A stretch of DNA of 64,000 nucleotides from Acidiluteibacter sp963716125 (lineage in GTDB: Bacteria > Bacteroidota > Bacteroidia > Flavobacteriales_E > Vicingaceae), in NCBI GenBank assembly GCA_963716125.1, contig OY970294.1, forward strand, positions 2,418,001 to 2,482,000, in the 5' to 3' direction. Within the stretch, counting starts at the first letter, position 1, and each line of letters opens with the position of its first letter. The notes beneath the pieces are model-generated. The model was not told where the DNA came from. It saw nothing but the letters and a program-made list of their open reading frames with translations, and made no database searches. This document shows positions 1 through 8,785 of this stretch, one piece after another. The position numbers and the translations under genes are program-made.

Positions 1-805
1 TGAAGGTGAACTTAATCAGAATATAAAAGCTCAAAAATCTGTTCAAATAGTTGCAGGAGTAGATTACAATTTTAAAGCCTGGGGCAGACCATTTAAATGG
101 ACTGCTGAAGCTTATTATAAAAATATGACAGATGTAATCCCATATAATATTGATAATGTTAGAATTCGTTACTTAGCCACCAATAATGCGGAAGCTTATG
201 CTGCGGGAGTTGACATGAAAGTAAATGGTGAATTTGTTAAGGGCGTAGAATCTTGGGTCAGCATAGGTTTGCTTAAAACCGAAGAAAATTTATTGGATGA
301 TTTTTATTATGATTACTTCAACAGTGATGGTGAAAAAATAATTTCAGGATTTACATTTAATAATGTAGCTGTAGACAGTGTACGAAATGAACCGGGTTAT
401 ATTCCACGACCAACTGATACTCGATTTAATTTCAGTATGTTCTTTCAAGATTATTTACCTAAAAACCCCACTTTAAAAGCCAATTTAACTTTTCATTACG
501 CAGGTGGATTACCATTTGGTCCTCCAAATAGCGAAAGATATCAGCAAACTTTGCGTATTCCATCATACCTACGGGTAGATATTGGATTTTCTAAACTGCT
601 AAAAGCAGAAGATAAAGTGCTTTCTGAAAAAAGCCCATTCCGTTTCTTTAAAAGTATTTGGCTGAGTGCCGAAGTTTTCAATTTATTGCAGCGTAACAAC
701 ACCATTTCCTATTTGTGGGTTACTGATGTAACCAACAGACAATACGCTGTTCCAAATTACCTTACTTCAAGACAATTGAATGTGAAGTTGCAGTTTAATT
801 TTTAA
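1..805 (+). CDS. TonB-dependent receptor, C-terminal part (5' end outside window)
   Basis: The frame is already open at base 2 and reads about 267 residues to a stop at 803-805, so the start lies to the left of the window. The visible part is outer-membrane beta-barrel: alternating polar and aromatic strands, the segments AEAYYKNMTDVIPYNI and EAYAAGVDMKVNG, and a last strand ending in QFNF with a terminal Phe, which the BAM machinery recognises. This matches the C-terminal barrel of Bacteroidota TonB-dependent receptors that carry an N-terminal carboxypeptidase-regulatory domain. The family imports bulky nutrients or siderophores through the outer membrane using TonB energy. The substrate cannot be read from this part. 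The family call is firm. Confidence 0.85.
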   Translation, partial: EGELNQNIKAQKSVQIVAGVDYNFKAWGRPFKWTAEAYYKNMTDVIPYNIDNVRIRYLATNNAEAYAAGVDMKVNGEFVKGVESWVSIGLLKTEENLLDDFYYDYFNSDGEKIISGFTFNNVAVDSVRNEPGYIPRPTDTRFNFSMFFQDYLPKNPTLKANLTFHYAGGLPFGPPNSERYQQTLRIPSYLRVDIGFSKLLKAEDKVLSEKSPFRFFKSIWLSAEVFNLLQRNNTISYLWVTDVTNRQYAVPNYLTSRQLNVKLQFNF

Positions 806-807
806 TT

Positions 808-1171
808 TTATTTCAATTTATCTATATCCCAATTTATTGGATTTTCTTTAATATATTCTGAAATATTTTGCAAAGCATATTCATCTTTAATAATAAGGTC
901 ATGGTATCTGAATTGCCATTCAAAATCAATTTTCAATCGATTACAATTTTTGGTAACCGCTGGTTTATAGGAACGAATAATGGTTGAAATTGAATTCGAT
1001 TTAAGCGAAATTTTGGACATCTGTTCGTTAATGATTGGATAATTCTAAATTTTCATTCTGGATCTCACCAAAATAATGAATTCTGTTTTTTGTACATATG
1101 GTAATAAAATACAAACCATTACTTCTATAATCCCAATTTTTTAATCGAGGTGATTAGCGGTTCTTATCCAT
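808..1171 (-). pseudogene. Remnant of REP-associated tyrosine (Y1/IS200-like) transposase
   Basis: Two pieces of one RAYT-type transposase lie head to tail on the minus strand. The upstream piece (about 1171-1030) reads RLKNWDYRSNGLYFITICTK and KNRIHYFGEIQNENLELSN, the usual RAYT N-terminus, after a possible start at 1169-1171 and an in-frame stop at codon 6. The downstream piece (1020-808) reads FEWQFRYHDLIIKDEYALQ and ends ENPINWDIDKLK, the usual C-terminus. The central core, including the HxH-type metal site, is missing, so an internal deletion has occurred. It is therefore inactive. RAYTs normally process REP palindromes; no clear REP pair flanks this remnant. Confidence 0.75.
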
Positions 1172-1181
1172 TCTATGATTT

Positions 1182-1817
1182 TTAAAACCTAAACCCCAAA
1201 TTAATCCTCACATATCTATCCAAAACTACAGGTCCCATTCCTGAACCAACTTCATTGTTACTAAAACCAAATTTATAATCAGGTTTAATATATATTTCAT
1301 ATTTTGATATTGGCACACTAAGTCCAATTCCTAAATAAGCACCAACAAAATTGCTGAAATTTGCTTTTTGATCAAACTTTCGCTCTGCTGAAGGTAAATA
1401 TGAGTTATAAATTCCCTTTTCATTTGAACTGATTACAAAATCAACGAAAGCACCCGTTTCAATAAAAAACTTCACTTTATTGCCAATAGTAGCTCTTACC
1501 CCTATTGGTATTGATAAATAGTTTGCGGTGTAAGTTATGCCTCTAGAATTTGCAAAATGTCCTTCATAAACATATTTCACAAATTGGCTCACTCTATTGT
1601 ATTCAGCTCCTACAATTATATTTATTTTTTTTTCAGGCTTAAAAATGTGGTAGGCACCTATTCCAAAACCCCTTCTACTTTCAATATCATATTTATTGTA
1701 AGGAGTTTGGTTGATAGATACAGAAAATTCATCCAAAAAGAATTTGGTTTTATCTTGGCTGAATGCCGAATTACCAATAAAACAAAGCATTAAAATAAGT
1801 ATAGATGGATTTTTCAT
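1182..1817 (-). CDS. Outer-membrane beta-barrel protein (PorT-like)
   Basis: A 211-residue protein with a signal peptide (MKNPSILILMLCFIGNSAFSQ, cleavage after about residue 20) followed by repeated amphipathic strands such as GIGAYHIFKP, VGAEYNRVSQF and YIKPDYKFGFSN, and a C-terminal strand ending LGFRF with a terminal Phe. Length and layout fit the small 8-stranded outer-membrane beta-barrels common in Bacteroidota and often named PorT family. No enzymatic motif is visible. It sits alone between a transposase remnant and a DUF6157 gene, all on the minus strand. A specific role, such as type IX secretion, cannot be claimed. Confidence 0.7.
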   Translation of the reverse strand: MKNPSILILMLCFIGNSAFSQDKTKFFLDEFSVSINQTPYNKYDIESRRGFGIGAYHIFKPEKKINIIVGAEYNRVSQFVKYVYEGHFANSRGITYTANYLSIPIGVRATIGNKVKFFIETGAFVDFVISSNEKGIYNSYLPSAERKFDQKANFSNFVGAYLGIGLSVPISKYEIYIKPDYKFGFSNNEVGSGMGPVVLDRYVRINLGFRF

Positions 1818-1837
1818 AATTCGAAAATTATTTTATT

Positions 1838-2248
1838 CTATTTCCTCTTAGATTGCATTGCCTTCACTTTTTTAACAGAATCGTCCTTCCCTAATTTTTT
1901 ATATGCATCAGATTCTACTGCTAAAATAGCTATTTTTCCTTCTTGATTACTGTGAATTCCCCAACCATAAGATTTTGTTAATGGTGAAGCTCTAAAACAT
2001 GGCTGTCCTTTAGAAAAATAGATTTCTCTTTGTTCATCTATCTCTTGCTTTGTAAATTCTTTTCTTTTTGCAAATACACCAAATAATACTTCATCAGAAG
2101 TATATTTATAAGGGTTTTCATTAAGCATCTCAAATTGCAAATTGGCTACAGTTTTTTTATCACCTTTTAATGGTGGCATCACTCCTTGCTCTGTAAAACA
2201 ATCTTCGGCAATTTCAATAAGTGTGTTAAAGTAATTTGTTGTGTGCAT
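1838..2248 (-). CDS. DUF6157 family protein
   Basis: A 136-residue cytosolic protein beginning MHTTNYFNTLIEIAEDC, followed by the conserved block GDKKTVANLQFEMLNENPY and the segment YKYTSDEVLFGVFAKRK. These are the hallmarks of the DUF6157 family, as is the later SPLTKSYGWGIH segment. No signal peptide or membrane segment is present and the C-terminus is Lys-rich. The family has no established function. It lies next to the broken DUF4256 gene on the same strand, about 160 bases downstream of it, so the two may once have been co-transcribed. The family call rests on recognised sequence and is fairly sure. Confidence 0.75.
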   Translation of the reverse strand: MHTTNYFNTLIEIAEDCFTEQGVMPPLKGDKKTVANLQFEMLNENPYKYTSDEVLFGVFAKRKEFTKQEIDEQREIYFSKGQPCFRASPLTKSYGWGIHSNQEGKIAILAVESDAYKKLGKDDSVKKVKAMQSKRK

Positions 2249-2947
2249 ATTCTTATTTTTTAAGTCTTTTTTTTATAGTTTTCACAGATGCTACAAATAT
2301 AGATACCAATTCATTTACTTCTCCTCTTTTTAAGCAGTTGATTTCTGATCTAGGATTTTTGATTGACGAATATTTTGTAGCCAAATCAGTATTATTTAAT
2401 CTCAAATCATAAAATCAATTTCCCTCTAAAACCTCTAGCAGCATAATAAGATTGTGCTCCATTGTGATAAATAAAAACATGATTATAACGGCAATCACCA
2501 AAAATGGCTCCACCTAGTTTTCTTATTTTTTCAGGAGTTTCTAACCAAGAAGATGTTTTAAATCAAAACTGCCAATTACTTGTAATGTTCTGTAATCCTT
2601 TTCATTCAAAATCTCAATGCCCATATAGGCTGCTAAATCCAAAGCATTATTGTCAGGTTTATGTTCCTTTCGAGATTCTAATCCTTCTTTATCATAGCAT
2701 AGACTTCTTCTTCCTTTGGGACTTTCTTCAGAGCAATCGAAAAACAAATACTCATCTGTTTTTTCGTTGTAGGCTATAACATCAAGCTCACCTTCTGTTA
2801 TTTCCATTTCGTTTAGCGACAATAACTTATCAAGATTGGATTCCAATTTACTTTGAATATTGTCCCAATTTAAATCTGCATGCCTTTTAGAATGTTTTTC
2901 AAAACGAGCTTTTAAGATGTTAATTAAAGCTTTTTACTTCACTTTTG

Positions 2948-2955
2948 AAAGCTTT
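2948..2955. repeat. Target-site duplication, left copy (AAAGCTTT)
   Basis: The 8 bases AAAGCTTT directly abut the left inverted repeat and occur again immediately outside the right one at 4028-4035. An 8-bp duplication is characteristic of the IS1595 family, which supports a real transposition event here. The target is itself a perfect palindrome. Confidence 0.9.
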
Positions 2956-2967
2956 GGCTCTAGTTTA
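2956..2967 (+). repeat. Left terminal inverted repeat of the IS
   Basis: GGCTCTAGTTTA, matched perfectly by the reverse complement at 4016-4027. Similarity fades beyond 12 bases. Confidence 0.9.
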
Positions 2968-2995
2968 ATTCAGCTATTATTTGTATATTGTGTGT

Positions 2996-4018
2996 ATGAA
3001 AACAGAAAAGCTTAAAGACCAAATACTCTCTCTGCCAATTAAACAACGTGAGCGTTTGTTGAAGGAGATTGAAGATTCAACTAAAGAGATTAACCTGTCT
3101 GCGATTGTTTCACGTCAGCATGAGTTTAATAACAAACTCGGAGCCTGTCCTCATTGTTCTCATTCTAAGTATGTTCGTTTTGGGATTGACAAAGGAGCAC
3201 AGCGCTACAAATGCAAGTCTTGCCAAAGAAGTTTTACGGAGTATACAGGTACTTGGATGGCAGGGCTGCAAAGAAAAGACAAGATTGTTGATTATCTTAA
3301 ACTAATGGTTGAAGAAAAAAGTCTTGACAAAATTGTTTCGATTTTGGGTATTAATAAGAAAACAGCCTTTGATTGGCGCCACAAGATATTGTCTTCAGTT
3401 GACGCAGATGACGGAGAGCCCTTCATTGGTATCACAGAAAGTGATGAGACCTTTTTCCTCAAATCTGAAAAAGGGATGAAGGTTAAAAATCGAGAACCAA
3501 GGAAAAGAGGCGGTAAGTCAAGCAAAAGGGGTGTAAGCAATGATCAGGTTGCGGTCATCGTGACTCAAGACAGAAAGTCAATGCTAAATCTGAGTGTAGC
3601 TACACTTGGACGGATTAGAAAGATTGATATTAAAAATGCTATTGGCAATCGCATAAAAAAAGGGAGCACAATTTTGTGTAGTGATTCTCACCACAGTTAT
3701 AAAGGCTTCGCTAAAGACACCAAAATTGAGTTTCATCCGGTAAATGTTTCCAGGGGAGAAAGAGTAAAAGGAGCGTTTCATGTACAGCATGTAAACTCAA
3801 CGCACAATAAAATAAAGAAGTGGATTGGAAATACATTCTGGGGCGTGTCTACTAAATACCTGCAACAATACCTAAATTGGCATATTATAAAAGAAAAAAT
3901 AAAATCAAACAAGGATATTACCCTTGCTTTCGCAAAGCAGATAGTTGTTGCGGGAGCTCTGGAGCGCTTTGTTCAAATCCAACCAAACTATAAAACACTA
4001 TTATCAACGCAGTGCTAA
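2996..4018 (+). CDS. IS1595-family transposase (DDE type, zinc ribbon)
   Basis: A 340-residue protein; I start it at the ATG at 2996, since an upstream TTG at 2981 only adds five residues before MKTEKLKDQ. Order of parts: N-terminal helices, a zinc ribbon (CPHC followed by CKSC, residues about 51-75), a helix-turn-helix-like stretch (DKIVSILGINKKTAFDWRH), then the DDE_Tnp_IS1595 catalytic domain with ITESDETFF, ILCSDSHHSYKG, VNSTHNKIKKWI and TKYLQQYLNWH. The second acidic residue and the Asn/His-rich third motif agree with the ISXO2-like branch. The frame is intact and the length normal, so the enzyme is probably functional. It catalyses cut-and-paste movement of its own element. Confidence 0.93.
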   Translation: MKTEKLKDQILSLPIKQRERLLKEIEDSTKEINLSAIVSRQHEFNNKLGACPHCSHSKYVRFGIDKGAQRYKCKSCQRSFTEYTGTWMAGLQRKDKIVDYLKLMVEEKSLDKIVSILGINKKTAFDWRHKILSSVDADDGEPFIGITESDETFFLKSEKGMKVKNREPRKRGGKSSKRGVSNDQVAVIVTQDRKSMLNLSVATLGRIRKIDIKNAIGNRIKKGSTILCSDSHHSYKGFAKDTKIEFHPVNVSRGERVKGAFHVQHVNSTHNKIKKWIGNTFWGVSTKYLQQYLNWHIIKEKIKSNKDITLAFAKQIVVAGALERFVQIQPNYKTLLSTQC

Positions 4019-4027
4019 ACTAGAGCC
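4016..4027 (-). repeat. Right terminal inverted repeat of the IS
   Basis: Reverse complement of the left repeat, 12 of 12 bases. It overlaps the transposase stop codon at 4016-4018. Confidence 0.9.
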
Positions 4028-4035
4028 AAAGCTTT
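4028..4035. repeat. Target-site duplication, right copy (AAAGCTTT)
   Basis: Second copy of the 8-bp duplicated target directly outside the right inverted repeat; identical to 2948-2955. Confidence 0.9.
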
Positions 4036-4126
4036 TTATTATTTGCCATGATGAATTATTTATCAAAAAAAATATAATTCTTTTGAAATATTTAATGCAT
4101 TCTATAAAGAGGGATTATTAGGCTTT

Positions 4127-4291
4127 CTATTCCAACTTTTCTATTTGCAAAGCTATTTTTTCTGCTTCTGCTCTAACTATATCACTCTCTTTTCGGTTAG
4201 TTGTTGAAAGTTGAAATGATTTTTCCATCATTTTTTTATATTGTTCTTGCAGTTTTTCTTTTTCTGTTTTCTTCTTAAATAATCCGAACAT
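4127..4291 (-). CDS. Small Lacal_2735/DUF6435-type protein
   Basis: A 54-residue frame on the minus strand reads MFGLFKKKTEKEKLQEQYKK, then MMEKSFQLSTTNRKESD, and ends with helical KIALQIEKLE. This matches the short charged proteins annotated as Lacal_2735 family (DUF6435) in Bacteroidota, which start MFGLFKKK and keep the LSTxNR motif. It is all helix, with no membrane segment. Function is unknown. It stands alone, divergent from the downstream DUF2339 gene and about 80 bases from the IS-broken DUF4256 start. Short, but the family match makes it convincing. Confidence 0.75.
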   Translation of the reverse strand: MFGLFKKKTEKEKLQEQYKKMMEKSFQLSTTNRKESDIVRAEAEKIALQIEKLE

Positions 4292-4420
4292 CTTTATTTT
4301 CTATTTAGTTTATATCAATTTAAACAGTGTATTCATTTTATTGTTTATAACATTTTATTTGCTATTTCTACATTTTTATTAGCTTTAAAAAATAATTAGC
4401 CAAGGCTTTATACTTTTTTA

Positions 4421-6787
4421 ATGGACGAAAGGCAAAATAGAATTGATAGACTAATCAGTAGGTTAGCCAATATAGAGAGGGAACAAGAAAAATTTCGTTG
4501 GGAAATTGAAGCCATTAAAAAAGAGCTCAATTACCTAAAATCGACAGAGAAAGAAACCGATGAAGTTTTTACAGCTGCCACACCTAAAGCAGAACCTGTC
4601 ATTTCTACCAATTATTTTGAGGAGAAAGAACAGCAAAAATCTAGTTCCATTCAAGCTGAAAAGGCTCCAATTCCTCCTATTATTTCAAATCCAATTGCAG
4701 ATAGAAGTCCATCTTTTTCATCAGGTTTCGAAAAGTTTATTGGTGAAAACCTAATCAGTAAAATTGGTATTGCCATTACTGTAATTGGTGTAGCAATTGG
4801 TGCCAATTATGCTATTGAGCATCAATTAATCAGTCCATTAACTCGTATTATTTTAGGTTATTTGATTGGTTTAGGATTGTTAGGAGTAGCCATCAAATTG
4901 AAAAAGAATTACGATAATTTTTCGTCTGTTTTATTGAGTGGAGCAATGGCAATTATGTATTTCATCACTTTTGCCGCTTACAGCTTTTATGGACTTCTGC
5001 CACAAGTATTTGCCTTTATATTATTAGTGTTTTTTACTATTTTTACTGTCTTAGCTGCAATTAAATACAACAACATTTTCATAGCTATTTTTGGCTTGGT
5101 CGGTGCTTATGCTGTACCATTCTTATTGAGTGACGGTTCAGGAAATGTACTCGTATTATTCTCCTATGTGACTATTATCAACTTAGGAATTCTATTCGTT
5201 TCTTTTAAAAAGGATTGGAAATTACTTTATTATGTATCTTTTAGCTTTACTTGGCTCATATTTTTAAGTTGGTATGGAGTAAAATATGATGTGAATGAAC
5301 ATTTTAGCTTATCTCTTTTCTTCTTAGCGCTATTCTTTTTCACTTTTTATACCATTTTTATAGTAAATCAATTAATTAAGAAAGAAGTATTTAAAAAAAT
5401 TGATTTGTTAATGCTTCTCCTCAACTCTACCCTATTTTATGGTTTAGGAATTGCCATTTTAAACAGTCATTTACATGGAAACGAATTATTAGGTGTTTTT
5501 ACATTAATCAATGCGTTGATTCACTTTGTAGTAGGTCTGATAATTTATAAATACAAAATCATTAACAAAAATCTTATTTATACCATTCTTGCCACAGTTT
5601 TGGTATTTGTAAGTATCACAATTCCTATAGAATTAGATGCCAATTGGGTTACTTTACTATGGACTATGGAAGCGGCTCTCTTGTTTTATTTAGGTAGAAG
5701 CAAAAAAGTTGCAGTGTTTGAGATCTTCTCTTATCCATTAATTGTTATAGCAGTTTTTAGCTTGATTCAAGATTGGGGAACTTATCAATTAGTTAATTTT
5801 CAAACAAACGACACCTATCTAACTCCTATTTTTAATATCAATTTTTTAAGTTCTGCCATACTTATTGCAGTTTTGGTATTCATCAATAAATTGTATGCCA
5901 ATTATCAATCAGCTATACAATACCCTTTCTATTTAAGCATCTCTAAATGGATTAAAATGGGTTTAGCAATTCTTTTAATAGGAATGACTTACGCTTCATT
6001 TTATGGAGAAATTAATAATTATTTTAATGTAGATTATATCAAATCATCTATTTATCTTCAAAAAGAAAATTCTAAATTTAATCAAGCTCATTACAATTAC
6101 AATTTAATGAGTTTAAAAAATGTTTGGATTATTATCTATAGTTTACTATTTACTAGCGTGTTAATTTGGTGGAACAATCATAAAATCAAGAGTAAATTAT
6201 TGACTTATGGTAGTTCTGCGTTAGCGATTTTTTTCCTAGCTATTTACCTTACTTCTTCTCTTTACACCTTAGGAGTTTTAAGAGAAAATTATGATGATAC
6301 CTCACTCAATTCTATTTTCTACATTAGTTCGTTCAATTTATATTTTAGGTATATCACCTATATTTTTATAGCTATACTGATTAAAAACATTCATCAGTCA
6401 AAAGAGCAATTCCTTAATAGTAAATTCTTTAGAAATGGTTTTGATTTATTATTGCATATCAGTATTGTTTGGGTTGCAAGCAGTGAATTAATCAACTTAT
6501 TAGAATTAGCAGGATCTAGCCAATCTTACAAATTAGGTTTGAGCATTTTATGGGCGTTGTACTCCTTAATTTTAGTGGCTTTTGGTATTTGGAAAGGCAA
6601 AAAACACATTCGAATTGGAGCCATTGTTTTCTTTGGAATTACGCTGTTAAAGCTTTTCTTTTATGATATTTCCCAATTAGACACCATCAGCAAAACAATT
6701 GTTTTTGTCTCTTTAGGGTTCATATTGCTCATTATTTCATTTTTATACAACAAATACAAACACCTCATTACTAATGACAAGGATTAA
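4421..6787 (+). CDS. DUF2339 polytopic membrane protein
   Basis: A 788-residue protein. Residues 1-45 form a charged coiled coil (RLISRLANIEREQEKFRWEI), residues 46-105 a Pro/Ser-rich linker, and the rest about twenty hydrophobic membrane segments starting near GENLISKIGIAITVIGVAI. This layout is that of DUF2339, a predicted multi-pass inner-membrane protein of unknown function in Gram-negative bacteria. Its end overlaps the next gene by 14 bases, so the two are surely translationally coupled; DUF2339 and DUF3999 genes are commonly found together. A role in cell-envelope transport or assembly is only a guess. No recognisable catalytic motif is seen. Confidence 0.85.
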   Translation: MDERQNRIDRLISRLANIEREQEKFRWEIEAIKKELNYLKSTEKETDEVFTAATPKAEPVISTNYFEEKEQQKSSSIQAEKAPIPPIISNPIADRSPSFSSGFEKFIGENLISKIGIAITVIGVAIGANYAIEHQLISPLTRIILGYLIGLGLLGVAIKLKKNYDNFSSVLLSGAMAIMYFITFAAYSFYGLLPQVFAFILLVFFTIFTVLAAIKYNNIFIAIFGLVGAYAVPFLLSDGSGNVLVLFSYVTIINLGILFVSFKKDWKLLYYVSFSFTWLIFLSWYGVKYDVNEHFSLSLFFLALFFFTFYTIFIVNQLIKKEVFKKIDLLMLLLNSTLFYGLGIAILNSHLHGNELLGVFTLINALIHFVVGLIIYKYKIINKNLIYTILATVLVFVSITIPIELDANWVTLLWTMEAALLFYLGRSKKVAVFEIFSYPLIVIAVFSLIQDWGTYQLVNFQTNDTYLTPIFNINFLSSAILIAVLVFINKLYANYQSAIQYPFYLSISKWIKMGLAILLIGMTYASFYGEINNYFNVDYIKSSIYLQKENSKFNQAHYNYNLMSLKNVWIIIYSLLFTSVLIWWNNHKIKSKLLTYGSSALAIFFLAIYLTSSLYTLGVLRENYDDTSLNSIFYISSFNLYFRYITYIFIAILIKNIHQSKEQFLNSKFFRNGFDLLLHISIVWVASSELINLLELAGSSQSYKLGLSILWALYSLILVAFGIWKGKKHIRIGAIVFFGITLLKLFFYDISQLDTISKTIVFVSLGFILLIISFLYNKYKHLITNDKD

Positions 6788-8018
6788 TAAATTACTATTG
6801 ATTGCCTTTTTGTTGATTGGTTTTCAAATCCAAGCGCAATACAATACCTATAATTATAAAGCGACCATTGAAAATGTAGATGATCAATGGCAATACATAA
6901 CACTGAATCAAGCCGTTTTTAAGCAGATAAAAAGTGATTTTAATGATTTGCGAATTATTACTATTTCAAATAATGGAGATACCATAGAAATACCCTATAT
7001 CCGTAAAGAATTTCAAAACAAGCAAGAAAACATTCAAAGTAGCTTTGAGATTATTAATACATCATCGAATCAAGATGGTAAATATTTTACATTTAAATTA
7101 GATAATCAAATTGAAATCAACATTATAAACTTAGAATTTAAAGAAAATAATTTTGATTGGAGTGTAAAATTGGAGGCAAGTCAGGATATGGATGAATGGT
7201 TTCAACTATTGCCAAATAACAGAATTGTTTCTATTAAAAATGAAAATACCGACTACAGTTTCACTGAATTGGTATTCGAAAAGTCAATGTATAAATATTA
7301 TAGAGTTTTGGTTAAAACTCAAGATGAAGTGAATTTAACTGGTGCATCTATATCAGATTATGATTTCTATCAAAAAGAGATTTACGATAGCCGAAACTTT
7401 GCTATAAATATAATAAGCGAAGAAAGTCGTCCTAAATCAAGTGTTTATAGCATTAAAATGGATCAGAAAACTGCAGTAAATGAAATTGAGTTTACCTTAA
7501 GCAATGATTTTGATTTTATACGTCCATTAACCATTAAAGCACTTATAGATAGCGTTAAAACTGAAAAAGGATGGAAATACAATTTTCAAACCATCTACAA
7601 TGGTACTTTAAGTTCATTTGAACCATTTACTTTTCAATTTTCAACAGTTTTTACCAATCAACTTCGCTTTGAAGTAGAAAATGGCAATAACGAGGAGCTT
7701 AATTTTTATGATGCTATTATAAATACTTATCGCCAAGATTTAATTGCAAGATTTACGCAATCAGGAAATCATTACTTACTATTTGGAAAAGAAAATGACT
7801 GTAAACCCAATTATGATATCGAATTATTTTCAGACAAAATACCCAACAATATGGGTGATGCATATCTAGATGAGATTACTCCAATAAAAAAAGTTGGTAA
7901 AGTGGTTCAAAGTCCTTTATTTGAGAATAAACTATGGCTGTATATTATTATGGGAATTGCTATTGCAGTTATGTTTTGGTTTGCAATGAAAATGATGAAA
8001 AATGTAGAGAAAGAATAA
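6774..8018 (+). CDS. DUF3999 family secreted/membrane-anchored protein
   Basis: A 414-residue protein with a signal peptide (residues 1-21, ending FQIQAQ), a long beta-rich periplasmic region with two discoidin-like halves (INLEFKENNFDWSVKLEASQ, NEIEFTLSNDFDFIRPLTI), and a C-terminal membrane helix (LWLYIIMGIAIAVMFWFAMK) followed by a short Lys/Glu tail. The layout fits DUF3999, known as the genomic partner of DUF2339. It overlaps the upstream DUF2339 gene by 14 bases. Together they may form an envelope complex, with this protein as the periplasmic part. That functional reading is inference. Confidence 0.8.
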   Translation: MTRINKLLLIAFLLIGFQIQAQYNTYNYKATIENVDDQWQYITLNQAVFKQIKSDFNDLRIITISNNGDTIEIPYIRKEFQNKQENIQSSFEIINTSSNQDGKYFTFKLDNQIEINIINLEFKENNFDWSVKLEASQDMDEWFQLLPNNRIVSIKNENTDYSFTELVFEKSMYKYYRVLVKTQDEVNLTGASISDYDFYQKEIYDSRNFAINIISEESRPKSSVYSIKMDQKTAVNEIEFTLSNDFDFIRPLTIKALIDSVKTEKGWKYNFQTIYNGTLSSFEPFTFQFSTVFTNQLRFEVENGNNEELNFYDAIINTYRQDLIARFTQSGNHYLLFGKENDCKPNYDIELFSDKIPNNMGDAYLDEITPIKKVGKVVQSPLFENKLWLYIIMGIAIAVMFWFAMKMMKNVEKE

Positions 8019-8098
8019 AGACGGAATATCCGCTCTATTTACCGCTTGTAAAATAGTTCTCCTATTTCTTCGTTTTATCTTTAATTTAGCTTTCTGAT

Positions 8099-8781
8099 AT
8101 GATAAAACTAGAAAATATCCATAAATCTTACCAAAGGGTAAGAATAGTCTTCACGTTCTCAAGGGCATTGACATTGAGATAAAAGAAGGCGAAATGGTTT
8201 CTATAATGGGTTCGTCTGGTTCTGGTAAATCAACTTTATTGAACATTCTAGGGATGTTAGACAATTATGATAAAGGAAGCTTTTATTTGGAGGATACGTT
8301 AATAAAAGATTTGAGCGAAACCAAAGCAGCTCAATACAGAAATAAGTTTTTGGGATTTGTATTTCAATCATTTAATTTGATTTCTTTCAAAAACGCCATG
8401 GAAAATGTGGCACTTCCACTTTACTATAAAAAAGTAAAACGCAAAGAAAGAAATCAACTAGCATTAGAATACTTAGAAAAAGTTGGATTAAAAGAATGGG
8501 CACATCACTTTCCTAATGAACTGTCAGGTGGTCAAAAACAAAGAGTTGCAATTGCAAGAGCATTAATTTCTAATCCCAAAGTATTACTAGCCGATGAGCC
8601 GACAGGTGCTTTAGATTCAGTTACTTCTCATGAAGTGATGAAATTATTGAGACAAATCAATCTAGAAGGAATCACCATAATAATTGTAACACATGAAAAT
8701 GATATAGCTGCTCAGACAGATCGATTAATACGTTTAAAAGACGGTTTAATCATTAATGAAAAAGAAGCTATAAAAGCCTGA
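8099..8781 (+). CDS. ABC transporter ATP-binding protein (MacB/LolD type), frameshifted near start
   Basis: The true start is probably the ATG at 8099 (MIKLENIHKSYQ). At 8133-8135 one A appears to be missing: adding it gives KGKNSLHVLKGIDIEI, which joins the uninterrupted frame from 8194. That frame holds Walker A (GSSGSGKST), the Q-loop (FVFQSFNL), the signature LSGGQKQRVAIARAL, Walker B (VLLADEPTGALD) and the switch His (VTHE). Restored length is about 228 residues, normal for the LolD/MacB ATPase family that powers lipoprotein release or efflux of peptides and drugs. It starts an operon with two permeases and an adaptor; four bases separate it from the first permease. Confidence 0.88.
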
Positions 8782-8785
8782 AAAT

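Larger units (their letters stand above)
2956..4027 (+). mobile_element. Complete IS1595-family insertion sequence
   Basis: A 1072-bp element bounded by perfect 12-bp terminal inverted repeats, GGCTCTAGTTTA at 2956-2967 and its complement at 4016-4027, and flanked by 8-bp direct repeats. It contains one transposase gene filling almost the whole element; the transposase stop codon lies inside the right repeat. Intact ends, intact target duplicates and an unbroken transposase suggest a recent and possibly still active insertion. It interrupts the 5' end of a DUF4256 gene that lies on the opposite strand. Confidence 0.93.
2407..4049 (-). pseudogene. DUF4256 family gene, disrupted by an IS1595-family insertion
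   Basis: Joining the flanks of the inserted element after removing one target duplicate restores a minus-strand reading frame that starts at 4047-4049 with MANNKKLSKVK, meets one in-frame stop (TAA), and continues KALINILKARFEKH and QSKLESNLDKLLSLNEME. The middle part (2846-2541) shows SPKGRRSLCYDKEGLESRK and NNALDLAAYMGIEIL, typical DUF4256 signatures. After FDLK a one-base loss in an A/T run shifts the frame; the shifted frame reads TSSWLETPEKIRKLGGAIFG and then ARGFRGKLIL to a stop at 2407-2409. The gene therefore carries three lesions: insertion, nonsense codon and frameshift. DUF4256 has no known function. Confidence 0.85.

Noticed and set aside
808..1020. The 70-codon frame as a stand-alone small gene
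   Set aside because: It is the C-terminal end of a RAYT-type transposase whose N-terminus lies just upstream, so it is part of a pseudogene.
1557..1793. A 78-codon plus-strand frame opposite the PorT-like gene
   Set aside because: No signal or family pattern; the minus-strand gene has a clear signal peptide and barrel.
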